NCBI RefSeq assembly: GCF_000614975.1
Contig: NZ_BALM01000010.1
Location: 62,001-126,000, forward strand
DNA: 64,000 bases
Source: Shewanella marina JCM 15074
Lineage (GTDB): Bacteria; Pseudomonadota; Gammaproteobacteria; Enterobacterales; Shewanellaceae
Direction: 5' to 3'
Part shown: positions 1 to 8,699 of the stretch, piece by piece
Position numbering within the stretch: position 1 is the stretch's first letter
Layout of the letters: each line of letters starts with the position of its first letter
The notes under the pieces: model-generated
The model's database searches: none
What the model saw: only the letters and a program-made list of their open reading frames with translations
Told to the model about the DNA's origin: nothing
Translations under genes and position numbers: made by a program

Positions 1-981
1 CCCCATAGCGGTTTGCTTTTTATTATTCCAAGCGGTCATGCTGATACTTAAAATGATGATTAAACCCGTAATGAGCGTGTGCCAGTAAGCTGGTACACCT
101 AACAAGGTTAAGCCGTTTTTGATGATGGCAAGTAAGGCGACACCGAGGATGACGCCAAACAGGGTGCCTTTGCCGCCGCCCATGCTGGTGCCGCCTAAAA
201 CTACTGCTGCCAGTACGGTTAGCTCAAATCCCATTAATGAATTTGGTGCTACTGACTGGGTAATTTGTGCTTGTACCATAGCGGCAATGCCAGCCAAGGC
301 GCCCATGTAGGCATACACAAATAAAGTCACGCCAAATAGGTTGATGCCAATACGGCTTGCAGCATCGCTGTTGCCGCCCATGGCATAAATTTGGCGACCT
401 AAACGGGTTTTATTCATTAATAATGAGGTCAGCGCAATCACCACTAATAGCGTGATAATGGGCAGATTGAGACTGTAGTCATAACCGTCGCTGGCGGTAA
501 AGTTGAATAGGTTAATGCCATCCATAAACCAATCTGGGAAGCCGTATAACCAAGCGCCGTCGCTAAAATAGATCAATAAGCCAAAATAGACGTTAAGCAT
601 GGCGATGGTGATAATGATTGATGGCACTTTTAACTGGTACACCAGTACCGCATTAATTAATCCTAAAATGATGCCAACTGCAGCAGCAATGGCAAAAGCA
701 GTCGCAAAGTTGCCGCCACTGCTTAAAATAAAGCTGGCACTGATGTACTGGGCAATCGCTGCGGTAGCGGGAAAGGAAATATCAATACCGCCCGCAATTA
801 ACACCACAAATAGACCACAAGCCATAATGCCTAAAATGGCAGAACTGACGGTCATATCAAAGATATTGCCTAAGGTCATAAAGTCTTCACTCATCACACT
901 TAGAATAATCACTAATAAGCTGATCAATACGGCAAGATAAAACTCATGTTGCTTGAGCAGTGGACGTAAACGATTAAGCAT
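1..981 (-). CDS. Sugar ABC transporter permease (RbsC/LsrC-type), 3' end cut by window
   Basis: Inner-membrane permease of a CUT2-type sugar or AI-2 importer. The reading frame is open from an ATG at 981 to base 1 (327 codons), close to the usual family length of about 320-340 aa, so only a few C-terminal residues should be missing. It is rich in hydrophobic segments and has the family GGIDIS motif near residue 65 and a GGTSMGGGKGT segment near residue 275. The start overlaps the end of the ATPase gene by 8 bp, as expected for a co-transcribed importer in the order binding protein, ATPase, permease. The substrate cannot be read from the sequence. Family assignment is firm; the exact sugar is unknown. 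Confidence 0.85.
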   Translation of the reverse strand, partial: MLNRLRPLLKQHEFYLAVLISLLVIILSVMSEDFMTLGNIFDMTVSSAILGIMACGLFVVLIAGGIDISFPATAAIAQYISASFILSSGGNFATAFAIAAAVGIILGLINAVLVYQLKVPSIIITIAMLNVYFGLLIYFSDGAWLYGFPDWFMDGINLFNFTASDGYDYSLNLPIITLLVVIALTSLLMNKTRLGRQIYAMGGNSDAASRIGINLFGVTLFVYAYMGALAGIAAMVQAQITQSVAPNSLMGFELTVLAAVVLGGTSMGGGKGTLFGVILGVALLAIIKNGLTLLGVPAYWHTLITGLIIILSISMTAWNNKKQTAMG

Positions 982-2466
982 TTACCGCCTCCATAATCTG
1001 TTGTTCAGTGGTTTGCGACGGTAAGAACTCATGGGTAAAGCGACCCTCTTTCATAATGATCACTCTATGGCTGTTGTAAAACACTTCAGGGATCTCATCG
1101 CTGATCATTAAAATGGCTATGCCGCTGGCAGCAAGATCTTTAGCGATCTGATAAATACTTTCTTTGTTGGCAATATCCACGCCGACGGTTGGCGAATCTA
1201 AAATCAATACTTGTGGTTTAGCGGCAATCCATTTGGCAATGGCAATTCGCTGGGCGTTACCGCCTGATAAACTGGTGACAGGTAACTTGGGATCAGACAC
1301 CTTGATCGACAATGATTGGATCAGGTTCTGCACCAGTTTATTGGCTTTAAGATGATCAATTAGACCGTTGCTGCGAGTTAACGTGGGTAAAATGGCGGCA
1401 GTGGTATTGTCTTGAATAGATTGCTGCATAACTAAGCCTGTCGTCATGCGATCTTCAGACACATAGCCAATTCCCGCCTTAATAGCATCACGGTTACTGT
1501 TGAAATTAGTCTGCTCTCCATTGACATAAATACAGCCGCGATCGGGTTGACTCATGCCAAAGAGTGCCATGCACAATTCGGTGCGGCCCGAGCCAAGTAA
1601 CCCTGTGATCGACACGATTTCACCTGCATGTAGCTGTAGGTTAATCTGATCAAACTGACCTTTTTTACAGAGATTGTTGATCTGCAGTTTGACCTGAGTT
1701 GGATCGGTAAATGGCGCTAACGGTTTAAACTCGAAAGACTGACCCGTCATTAAAAATGCTAGCTGAGCATCATCAATTTCATCCGCTTGGAAAGTACCGA
1801 CGGTTTGGCCGTCGCGGATCACGGTAATGCGATCGGAGATCTCTAATACTTCATCTAATTTGTGGCTCACAAACACCACAGTGATCCCTTTCGATTTTAG
1901 ATCGGCGACCACTTTGATCAGATTATTGATTTCAGTGCGAGTCAGTGATGCGGTGGGTTCATCCATAATCACTAATTTTGCATCGGCTGCCATAGCGCGG
2001 CAAATGGCCACTAATTGGCATTGTGCTACCGATAGCTGCTCAACTCGTTGCTGTAATGGTAAGTTAACGCCAATTTTTGCCATGGCGGTTTCAGCAATCT
2101 GTTTAAGTTTTGACTGGCTGACTAAGCCTTATGCCATTTAAGATGATCTTGAATGGCAATGTTTTCCATCACGGTTAAATTGGGAAATAGCGATAAATCT
2201 TGGTAGATAACCTGAATGCCATGTTCAATCGATTGCTGTGGAGTAAGGCGTTGATATTCTTTACCATTAATGGTTATTTTGGCGCCTTTTTCTGGCGCAT
2301 GAACGCCTGAAATAACTTTGAACAGGGTGCTTTTTCCACAACCATTTTTGCCCGCTAAACAATGTACTTCACCCGCTTTAAAATCGAGTTCGATATTGCT
2401 TAATGCTTTCACTGAGCCGAAGTGTTTCGATACCCTAGATAAGGATATAAATGGTAATTTTGACAT
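974..2466 (-). pseudogene. Sugar ABC transporter ATPase (RbsA-type), frameshifted
   Basis: Two-domain ATPase of the same importer, normally about 500 aa with two nucleotide-binding domains. The N-terminal part has Walker A (GKNGCGKST) and the Q-loop region, but reads into a TAG at 2122-2124. The rest continues in another frame from about 2128 (GLVSQSKLKQIAE...) to 974. It contains the first-domain signature and Walker B (VIMDEPTAS), a degenerate second P-loop (GLLGSGRTE), and a second signature/Walker B (LSGGNAQRIAIAKW, LILDSPTVG). A G missing from AAGGGCTTA at 2127-2128 explains the break exactly. The ATG at 2466 is chosen because GGAAG lies just upstream; an earlier in-frame ATG has no such site. 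It is a pseudogene if the base is truly absent, or an intact gene if this is a sequencing error. Confidence 0.85.
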
Positions 2467-2526
2467 GATGTACTTCCGAAAGGGCAGCGTGATGCTGCCC
2501 AATAAGCAGGGAGAGGAATTTAAAAA

Positions 2527-3504
2527 TTAAAAACCTAACTGACGAGCGTTATTTTTATCGACTTCAAGAATGCTGTTGAACTTAATCACCTTAGTGTCGT
2601 TATTAATTTCAGCTTCACCTAGGCCTTCAATAGCAACACCTTGGCTAACATCTTTGCCATCAAGCATTTGCTTAGCGACAGAGACTAGTGCGTAACCTGC
2701 ATCAGCAGGGTTCCATAAGAAGCCTTTGTCGATTTCGCCGCGCATTAAGTAAGGTGCAGCTTGGCTAGGCATTAAAATACCCACAGTGTTGATTTTGTTT
2801 TTAGCACGCTTTTTCTTAATCGCTTCACCTGCGCCAATTAAGCCCAATGAACCGTAAGAGATAATACCCACCATATCAGGGTGAGCTTTCATTAAGTCAT
2901 TAGTGGCTGCGTACGAAGCATCAACGCTTTCAGCCACAGGCATACGGCTAGTCACTTCATACATTTCTGGGTAAGCTTGTTTTTGGTAATCAATGGCCAA
3001 ATTAGCCCAGTTATTGTGTAGTGGCACTGTTAGCGAGCCAACAAAAATGGCGTAACCACCTTTGCCTTGCATATGTTTAGCTAACTCATCCATTGTGGCT
3101 TTGGCATAAGCTTGGTTATCGATAGTTTCGATATCCCAATCGGCGTTATGACCGTCTGGTGACTCATGGGTTAATACCACGATGCCTTTTTCACGTGCTT
3201 TTTTAAACACAGGCTCAAGTACGGTAACATCGTTAGGCACTACGGTGATTGCATCAACACCTTTGGCAATTAAATCTTCAATAATTTTAACTTGCTGGGC
3301 AGGATCTGGCGTTGATGGACCCACTTGGCGTGCATCTACGTTTAAGTCTTGAGCGGCTTGCTCAACACCTTTATTCATTTGGTTAAACCAAGGAATACCA
3401 GATACTTTAACGACGTTTACAATCTCATATTTTTCAGCACAATAAGCAGATGATGATAGAATCGCTAATGATAATGCTGTGATTTTTAATAGATTATGTT
3501 TCAC
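2527..3504 (-). CDS. Periplasmic sugar/AI-2-type binding protein (LsrB/RbsB family)
   Basis: Substrate-binding component of the importer, 325 aa, peripla_BP_4 type. A cleavable signal peptide is visible (KHNLLKITALSLAILSSSAYC), followed by a mature chain starting near AEKYEIV. Motifs such as GPSTPDPAQQVKIIEDLIAKG and the C-terminal GLGEAEIN...FNSILEV resemble LsrB/RhaS-type binding proteins. Automated annotation may label it AI-2 binding, but the ligand is not provable here. I chose the GTG at 3504 because AAGG precedes it at good spacing and the signal peptide begins there; the longer frame from 3597 puts unlikely residues before the signal. It is the first gene of the minus-strand operon. 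Confidence 0.85.
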   Translation of the reverse strand: MKHNLLKITALSLAILSSSAYCAEKYEIVNVVKVSGIPWFNQMNKGVEQAAQDLNVDARQVGPSTPDPAQQVKIIEDLIAKGVDAITVVPNDVTVLEPVFKKAREKGIVVLTHESPDGHNADWDIETIDNQAYAKATMDELAKHMQGKGGYAIFVGSLTVPLHNNWANLAIDYQKQAYPEMYEVTSRMPVAESVDASYAATNDLMKAHPDMVGIISYGSLGLIGAGEAIKKKRAKNKINTVGILMPSQAAPYLMRGEIDKGFLWNPADAGYALVSVAKQMLDGKDVSQGVAIEGLGEAEINNDTKVIKFNSILEVDKNNARQLGF

Positions 3505-3794
3505 CTTGTAGCCTTTCGATACTTGATGAGTAGGGAATGCAAAATATAAAGCAGTTATGCAAGGTGATAGCATTAATGCTATAAAACTGTGAGCCAAGTC
3601 CGAAGTTGTTAATTGTTTGAAAAATCGAATAATTAATAAAGTTAATTTGTAAGAATGACGAAATATTACTACGTTTTAAACGCCAGAATTTACCAATTTA
3701 TTACCTAAAACATTAAAATTGTTAACGCATCAATTATGGCGTCACGGGCTGTAATGTCATTTGCTGCATTAGCATTTTAAAATGATCCGTAATT

Positions 3795-3810
3795 TGCGAT
3801 CTTGTTCACG
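3795..3810. promoter_or_regulatory. Candidate CRP site in the divergent importer/yjjG interval
   Basis: TGCGA-N6-TCACG matches 8 of the 10 core bases of the CRP consensus TGTGA-N6-TCACA. It lies in the 349-bp AT-rich gap (3598-3946) between the sugar importer and the yjjG-like gene, where catabolite control of a sugar importer would be expected. Nothing else specific was seen in this gap. Confidence 0.35.
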
Positions 3811-3946
3811 TTACTGAACCTTGAAGCATTCATTAAGATAACGGGCTTTAACTGTAGTAACTGCTAATTTATGGTTAACCATAACTTAACTGTAATATTT
3901 AGACGTTAGTAAATAACCGAAATACTATTTATAAGAGAAATAACAG

Positions 3947-4632
3947 GTGCATACCCTAAAAAAACAATATCAATGGATCCTATTCGACGCGGATGAAACC
4001 CTATTTAGATTTGACGCCTATGCTGGCTTAAAATTGATGTTCAGCCATTACCATGTTGATTTTACACCGGCAGACTTTGCCGAGTACCAATTAGTGAACA
4101 AACCCTTATGGTTGGCTTATCAAGATGGCGAAATTGATGCGCACACTTTGCAGGTTACCCGTTTTCAAGGTTGGGCTGAAAAATTGGCAGTGACACCAGA
4201 AGCACTTAACCAAGGTTTTTTAACGGCCATGGCAGATATCTGTGAAAAATTGCCGCATGTTGATGAATTGCTAACACAACTACAAGGCCGTTATAAGTTA
4301 GGTATTATTACCAATGGCTTTACTGCATTGCAGCAAATCCGACTTGAGCGTACTGGCCTTGCTGATATGTTTGATCTGTTGGTAATTTCAGAAGAAGTCG
4401 GTGTGGCTAAGCCTGATAAGCTATTTTTGATTACGCCTTAACGCAAATGGACCAAATTGAGCCATGCCAAGTATTAATGGTGGGAGATACGCTTTCATCT
4501 GATGTACTAGGGGGCATTAATGCCAGTATCGACACCTGTTGGTACAATCCGTTACAACATGCAGCTGATAGCAGTATTCCAGCGACTTATACCGTGACGG
4601 ATCATCTACAATTGGCTGAATTGTTAGCTTAA
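3947..4632 (+). pseudogene. yjjG: HAD-family pyrimidine 5'-nucleotidase YjjG-like, frameshifted
   Basis: HAD hydrolase that dephosphorylates nucleotides (YjjG family, about 225 aa). Motif I is FDADETLF (residues ~13-20), motif II is the ITNG segment (~120), the motif III lysine is in KPDK, and motif IV is MVGDTLSSDV in the second frame. The first frame ends at a TAA (4439-4441). The family sequence KPDKAIFDYAL is restored if one G is added after 4420 (AAGGCT instead of AAGCT), and the remainder then runs to 4632. The start is a GTG with AAGAGA upstream. This is a single-base deletion at a G, like three other breaks in this window. Confidence 0.8.
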
Positions 4633-4675
4633 TAACTCAGTTTTAGCGCTTAGTTTAAGCACTCAATGTAAGAGC

Positions 4676-4882
4676 TCAGCTTAGCGCATCCACGCTATCA
4701 ATATATTCAAACTCGATATCGTCACGGATCAATTGTGGTGGTAGTGATAGATTGGCTAATGGTTGGCTGAGTAAGATTTTGAGGATGGGTTGACCTGTTT
4801 GATTGATGCTATCGCATACACCAACTATGCCCTCAATGGTAAATGCGATAGTTTCAATTTCAGTTCGAGTTTGTGAGTCCAT
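4676..4882 (-). CDS. Small protein resembling the N-terminal domain of the neighbouring protease
   Basis: 68-aa cytoplasmic protein of no recognised family. A short helix (TEIETIAFTIEG) is followed by GIVGV, a beta-like strand (PILKILLSQ), then LPPQLIRDDIEFEYIDSVDAL. The same order of elements is found in residues ~20-95 of the serine protease encoded two genes upstream (NGVGIGY, LCICVFVNQ, LVPKNI...DVIEVGNIEAQAL). I infer that it is a free-standing copy of that N-terminal domain, possibly an inhibitor or folding partner, but this is by eye only. GAGG precedes the ATG. It is the last gene of the 6791-4676 operon, 55 bp after the 302-aa protein, with a hairpin in the gap. Confidence 0.6.
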   Translation of the reverse strand: MDSQTRTEIETIAFTIEGIVGVCDSINQTGQPILKILLSQPLANLSLPPQLIRDDIEFEYIDSVDALS

Positions 4883-4896
4883 AATGCCTCGCTTAT

Positions 4897-4920
4897 TGTC
4901 CCTGCATGTTTACAGGGACA
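4897..4920 (-). terminator. Intra-operon hairpin
   Basis: Perfect 8-bp inverted repeat TGTCCCTG/CAGGGACA with an 8-nt loop, between the 302-aa gene and the 68-aa gene. There is no long T-run after it, so it may be an attenuator or an RNA-stability stem rather than a full terminator. Confidence 0.45.
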
Positions 4921-4937
4921 GTCTATATCAATAAAAA

Positions 4938-5846
4938 CTAGCTAATAATCACATGCGGTACGCAGACTTTATTGGCACCTGCTGCAAAGTCAGCTTTGGC
5001 GTAAGAGCCGCCACCTTGAGCACGGACATAGAGCTTCACTTTACATACCACTAATGCCCAATCATCTTTACCTAATAATGCCGTATAGTTAGTGTAGCGA
5101 GTATCATCCAAACGCTTGTTTAAATTAACGTTGTTGCGGTTAATATTCACTAAATCTACGCTAGATAAACCTTTCCAATTGTATTGATATACATTGGTTT
5201 GCGCTGACACTTTCACTTGTGCATTTTTACAGTTGTACCACTTGTCATCCGCTTTGGCGATATAGAAACCGTTAAATTCAAAACGCGGTCTAATGGAATA
5301 GAACTTACTGCGATTGGGTTTATACCAAAATGCCCATGTGGCGATTTGAGTATTGGATGCGCGTCCACCTGTACAGCCCCAGCCACCGCCTTTGGCCCAG
5401 TTCCAAATATTTTTGCAGTTACCACCGCCAACGACGGCTTGGTTATCGATGTCGCCACTGTTTACCAGTGGATTATTATCAAGAGTATCACTGTACACTT
5501 TTGACCAACTAGGGGTCAGTAAGGTGGCTCCTTCAGGTAGAAAATTAGCATCTGGATTAAGCGCTTCATCAGCAAATGAGTTAGCTGAGGTTTGACTCAT
5601 AAACTGATCCATTTCGAGATATTCTTGCTCGGCGTCAGCATCTAATTGTTGCTGAATTTCTGCCAATTTTGAGGTATCGAGTCCGGCCGCTTTCATCGAC
5701 TCTAAATCACAGCCACACAAGCCTTGTGTTTGCATCGTTTCAGATTGATTTTCGGCAATGTTTTCTGCCATTTCAGCATTAATTTCATTATCTATCTGCC
5801 CCATCATTTGTTGATGTAATTGGCTTAAATCATTATTGTTTTTCAT
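4938..5846 (-). CDS. Unrecognised 302-aa protein next to serine protease
   Basis: I do not recognise this protein. It has no signal peptide or membrane segment. The first ~130 residues are acidic, Gln/Asn-rich and probably helical or disordered, with a CGC motif (LCGCD) near residue 44. Around residues 138-160 comes a Gly/Cys/Trp-rich segment (GGGNCKNIWNWAKGGGWGC), then a beta-rich C-terminal domain of about 140 residues with three further cysteines and many aromatic residues. GGAG sits ahead of the ATG with the same spacing as for the protease gene. It starts 12 bp after the protease gene, so the two are surely co-expressed. The two-part architecture next to a protease makes it a candidate substrate, but that is inference. 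Confidence 0.7.
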   Translation of the reverse strand: MKNNNDLSQLHQQMMGQIDNEINAEMAENIAENQSETMQTQGLCGCDLESMKAAGLDTSKLAEIQQQLDADAEQEYLEMDQFMSQTSANSFADEALNPDANFLPEGATLLTPSWSKVYSDTLDNNPLVNSGDIDNQAVVGGGNCKNIWNWAKGGGWGCTGGRASNTQIATWAFWYKPNRSKFYSIRPRFEFNGFYIAKADDKWYNCKNAQVKVSAQTNVYQYNWKGLSSVDLVNINRNNVNLNKRLDDTRYTNYTALLGKDDWALVVCKVKLYVRAQGGGSYAKADFAAGANKVCVPHVIIS

Positions 5847-5858
5847 GGTGATACTCCA

Positions 5859-6791
5859 TTATTCAGTCAGTAAATCAATGTTGAGTGCCATTAGCACGTT
5901 ATGGATATGGTTAAACACTGTGACTTGGCTTGAACCGGCAAACAGTAATCCGACCGCTTTGCGTGAGTCTTTTTCAAGTAACAATGAACCTGAGTCGCCG
6001 CCATTAGACATATGGCGAGTTAAGAATTGATTGCGAAAGTAAGCAACGCCGCTGCTGCCGTAGTTGACGGCAATGGTGGCGTCGACACTAATCACATTAC
6101 CTGTGGTGGTTTCTGTGGTGCGGCCGCTTTTGATTACGGCCATATTGAGGCTGGCTTCTTTGGTGCCTTTAGGAATACCAAGGCGGTGGATTGAGCCTTG
6201 CACCAGTTTTTGTGAAATAGGCTTAGCAATCGCAGCATCAACTAAGTTGTAGTTGTTTGGGCTACCAAATGTGATGGGCACATAACGGCTTAAGCGGGCG
6301 ATGGTGTTAGCGTAATTTAAGCCACCATCAAGACGACCCGGTTGTAATATTCGGTCACCAATGCTGGCAGCATTACTGTTCGCCAGTACATGATTATTAC
6401 TTAAAATATAGTAACGACCGGGGTACACACTGTCTTTGGCAATCGCGCCGAATGTACCTGCGGTAATGGCGTAATGACCGAGACTAAACCCAGGTTTTGC
6501 GGGGCGAATTTTAGCGGTTAAGGCCTGCGCTTCAATATTGCCAACTTCAATTACATCGGTTTTAATGTTATCGATGTTCTTTGGTACGAGCTGCGCTTTA
6601 GATAATGATTTTTCGGTTTGTTTTTGATTTACAAAGACACAAATACAAAGCTGATCAGTTTGTTTGCCTTTACTTTCTTTGTAACCAATACCGACACCAT
6701 TAACATTATCCAGTTTTAATAGATCTTGTTCATGTTGATCTTTTACTGATTTAATCTCATGTAATAGATCATCTTGGTTTGATGAGTTCAT
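5859..6791 (-). CDS. Trypsin-like serine protease with N-terminal accessory domain
   Basis: Chymotrypsin-fold protease, 310 aa from the ATG at 6791. The triad is readable: His in SNNHVLA (~134), Asp in NLVDAAIAKP (~185), Ser in GGDSGS (~267). Residues ~15-90 form a small domain with NGVGIGY and CICVFVNQ that is echoed by the 68-aa protein downstream. There is no signal peptide, so it appears cytoplasmic, or exported by an unusual route. The upstream ATG at 6806 is rejected because the GGAG serving the 6791 start lies across it, and the next gene uses an identical GGAGTATC arrangement. It is first in a three-gene operon under a sigma54-like element at 6854-6869. Confidence 0.8.
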   Translation of the reverse strand: MNSSNQDDLLHEIKSVKDQHEQDLLKLDNVNGVGIGYKESKGKQTDQLCICVFVNQKQTEKSLSKAQLVPKNIDNIKTDVIEVGNIEAQALTAKIRPAKPGFSLGHYAITAGTFGAIAKDSVYPGRYYILSNNHVLANSNAASIGDRILQPGRLDGGLNYANTIARLSRYVPITFGSPNNYNLVDAAIAKPISQKLVQGSIHRLGIPKGTKEASLNMAVIKSGRTTETTTGNVISVDATIAVNYGSSGVAYFRNQFLTRHMSNGGDSGSLLLEKDSRKAVGLLFAGSSQVTVFNHIHNVLMALNIDLLTE

Positions 6792-6853
6792 TTTTAGATA
6801 CTCCATTAATTAAAAATGTATAAACAAGGTATTACTTGCTTCAGTATCTATAT

Positions 6854-6869
6854 TGAATAAATCGTGCCA
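6854..6869 (-). promoter_or_regulatory. Sigma54-like promoter element (protease operon)
   Basis: Minus strand TGGCACGATTTATTCA. The -24 part matches the sigma54 consensus TGGCACG exactly; the -12 part reads ATTC instead of TTGC. The identical 16-mer lies ahead of the 8574 gene, and similarity extends further upstream (CAACAA[C/G]TTA). It lies 63 bp before the protease start. A sigma54 activator gene is encoded 2 kb away. Confidence 0.6.
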
Positions 6870-6920
6870 GTTTTAAGTTGTTGTTTTATATGGAATTGAT
6901 TTTATTTAAATGATTAATGG

Positions 6921-6938
6921 CATGACAATGACATGTAC
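6921..6938. promoter_or_regulatory. Putative activator site upstream of the protease promoter
   Basis: CATGACAATGACATGT, about 52 bp upstream of the -24 element. Read on the minus strand it gives ACATGTCATTGTCATG, which aligns with ACATGTCAATGACACG ahead of the 8574 gene (13 of 17 positions). It is inferred to bind the neighbouring FHA-sigma54 activator. Confidence 0.5.
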
Positions 6939-6987
6939 AAATATCATTTTTTATCAGCAAATATATTTATTGTAGATAAAATAAAAA

Positions 6988-7011
6988 ATGCCTTAATAAA
7001 CATTAAGGCAT
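6988..7011 (-). terminator. Rho-independent terminator after the 7594/7165 operon
   Basis: Perfect 10-bp stem ATGCCTTAAT/ATTAAGGCAT with a 4-nt loop. On the minus strand it is followed by TTTTTTATTTT. It ends the transcript of the secreted Cys-rich protein and insulates the protease operon. The rest of the 6807-7164 gap holds the regulatory sites listed separately. Confidence 0.75.
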
Positions 7012-7164
7012 AATTTAAGACGATATAAAGTATGAACTTTTATTTGGTTTAAAAATAAATATGAACGCTAATATCAGTTTATATTTATCTCCACTGATGG
7101 GACTTGGACAATGAAATCTAAGTATGATTAAAACCTAAGCGCTTTTAATCGTCTAGGCGATGCC

Positions 7165-7497
7165 TTAGTTTTCTATATCATAAAATGCACCATTGCTTAG
7201 TGGGACTCTATTATTTACGTCGCCAACCATACTGGATGTTTTTGGACAGCACCTACCCGCATTAGAACCACTGGTATAAACCCAGAAATAATCATTTCCA
7301 GTAAGCGATGTGTGCAATGCGCATCTCTTTACAATGCCCGATGCGGGTGTCGGCAATAAATTTTCACAAGTCCCTTGTCCAGATGCAGACCTAGGATGAT
7401 AGTTATCATATAACTTATGAAATTCCACTAAAGACGTTTCAGCCATCAATGGGGTGCAAAAACCAATTAATATTAAAATAAATGCTAATTTTTTCAT
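7165..7497 (-). CDS. Secreted small cysteine-containing protein
   Basis: 110-aa protein with a clear Sec signal peptide (MKKLAFILILIGFCTPLMA, cleavage before ET). The mature part of about 91 residues has four cysteines (GTCENL, KRCALH, GRCCPK), likely paired in the periplasm or outside, and many Ser/Gly/Asn residues. No family is recognised. It begins 96 bp downstream of the 326-aa gene, with no promoter-like element or terminator seen in the gap, so it is probably the second gene of that sigma54-like unit. It is the only exported product seen among the regulated genes. Confidence 0.7.
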   Translation of the reverse strand: MKKLAFILILIGFCTPLMAETSLVEFHKLYDNYHPRSASGQGTCENLLPTPASGIVKRCALHTSLTGNDYFWVYTSGSNAGRCCPKTSSMVGDVNNRVPLSNGAFYDIEN

Positions 7498-7593
7498 GTC
7501 GATTCTCCACGTCCTGTGAATTGAAATGCTAGACAGCGGACGTATAGACCACCTAACAGAAACTATTTTTTAAATCGAATCTGTTGCTTGCTA

Positions 7594-8574
7594 TTAGTTG
7601 TCGCAATAAGCAGTAATATTGTAGAAATAGGTGAGTTTGGATTTACGTTGTGAACTCGCCTGTTCATCAACAATAAAACTCAAGCTATGTTGCTCGGTCA
7701 CAGGCGTGGTATTACAAGTGACTTGGTGGGTGGCTTGACCCGCCCCAAAATCATGGACGCCATCAAATGGTTTTTCACGTTTGCCGATACTGTCTAGCTC
7801 ATGGGCAGCAGCGCCGAGGGTGATGGCTAAGGTACTGCCGCAACAGGCGGTCATGCTGAAGTTACGGGCTTTATAAACGCCGAGTTTCCAATGGGGGGAA
7901 TGTTTTCTATCAACCACATGGCGATGATTATCGAGCATATTCTTGCTGTTATAGCTGCTAATACTGGTGCCAAGTGCGCTGCCAAAGTCGAGATCCCAAT
8001 GTCGACCTGCAGATTTACCGGGTTGATCGGCATGTTCTTGGTGGATCCCCGTTAATTCAACACGCACGTGGCAAGTTGGTGGGCTGACTTCAGTAAGCCA
8101 ATGCTGTAATCCTGCTTCATCACTAAAGTTGATATTTTTCAGTTTTTTAAAGCGGCGCATGTCGCCATTTTCACTGCACAGCAATACGTTGACATAGGCT
8201 AGCACTAAGGCGTCGTCATTCACTGTGGTTGAGTCTGCTGTCTCTTTACGCAGGTAAACCTGTAACTGGGTATCATCTTTAAATGTGGGAAACTCAATGG
8301 CGCGCAGCGCAATGGGATTTAACAGCGGATCGTTAATACCTTGGTCAATACTGTAGAGCACGGGGATATCAACATCACTCTTACAGCAAGGCTTACCCAG
8401 TGTGAGAACCATGGGTTTATCGCTGTTTTCGGTTTGTGAATTATCTTCAACTTTGAGTCTAAATTCGCGGCCGCCATTAGTACCATACACCCCTAAAAAT
8501 AGCGCATCTTTTGATGGTGCCCACCATTGTGATTGCAGCGCTAACTCAACTTTAATTCCTGTAATGTTATTCAT
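7594..8574 (-). CDS. Unrecognised 326-aa two-domain protein of the sigma54 cluster
   Basis: I do not recognise this protein. There is no signal peptide or membrane segment. Residues 1-140 look like a beta-sandwich: GIKVELALQSQWWAP, DALFLGVYGTNGGREFRLKV and VLTLGKPCC faintly resemble PLAT/LH2-type domains (low confidence). Residues ~145-326 are a second beta-rich part with TCHVRVELTG, WKLGVYKARNFS, TACCGS and a final SKLTYFYNITAYCDN. Two CC pairs are unusual for a cytoplasmic protein. AAGGATAT precedes the ATG. A sigma54-like element identical to that of the protease operon lies 44 bp upstream. Confidence 0.65.
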   Translation of the reverse strand: MNNITGIKVELALQSQWWAPSKDALFLGVYGTNGGREFRLKVEDNSQTENSDKPMVLTLGKPCCKSDVDIPVLYSIDQGINDPLLNPIALRAIEFPTFKDDTQLQVYLRKETADSTTVNDDALVLAYVNVLLCSENGDMRRFKKLKNINFSDEAGLQHWLTEVSPPTCHVRVELTGIHQEHADQPGKSAGRHWDLDFGSALGTSISSYNSKNMLDNHRHVVDRKHSPHWKLGVYKARNFSMTACCGSTLAITLGAAAHELDSIGKREKPFDGVHDFGAGQATHQVTCNTTPVTEQHSLSFIVDEQASSQRKSKLTYFYNITAYCDN

Positions 8575-8617
8575 TTTATATCCTTAATAATTAAAAGTTA
8601 TTATTCAATCGGAATAA

Positions 8618-8633
8618 TGAATAAATCGTGCCA
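8618..8633 (-). promoter_or_regulatory. Sigma54-like promoter element (326-aa gene)
   Basis: Minus strand TGGCACGATTTATTCA, identical over 16 bp to the element at 6854-6869. The -24 element is perfect, and the -12 element deviates in the same way (ATTC). Confidence 0.6.
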
Positions 8634-8680
8634 AAAATAACTTGTTGAAATATAAGTTGAATATATTTTTATGATAAAAA

Positions 8681-8699
8681 TGACATGTCAATGACACGT
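8681..8699. promoter_or_regulatory. Putative activator site (TGACATGTCA palindrome)
   Basis: A perfect 10-bp palindrome TGACATGTCA followed by ATGACACGT, 47 bp upstream of the -24 element at 8618-8633 and also upstream of the divergent activator gene. The same core recurs ahead of the other two sigma54-like elements. The rest of the 8575-8950 gap is AT-rich, and I see no convincing plus-strand promoter for the activator gene. Confidence 0.55.

Noticed and set aside
599..940. Plus-strand open frame of 113 codons
   Set aside because: Antisense to the sugar permease. It is rich in Met/Ala/Ile from reversed hydrophobic codons and has no ribosome-binding site.
5213..5595. Several overlapping open frames on both strands
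   Set aside because: Shadows of the 302-aa protein gene, whose frame has the ribosome-binding site and operon spacing.
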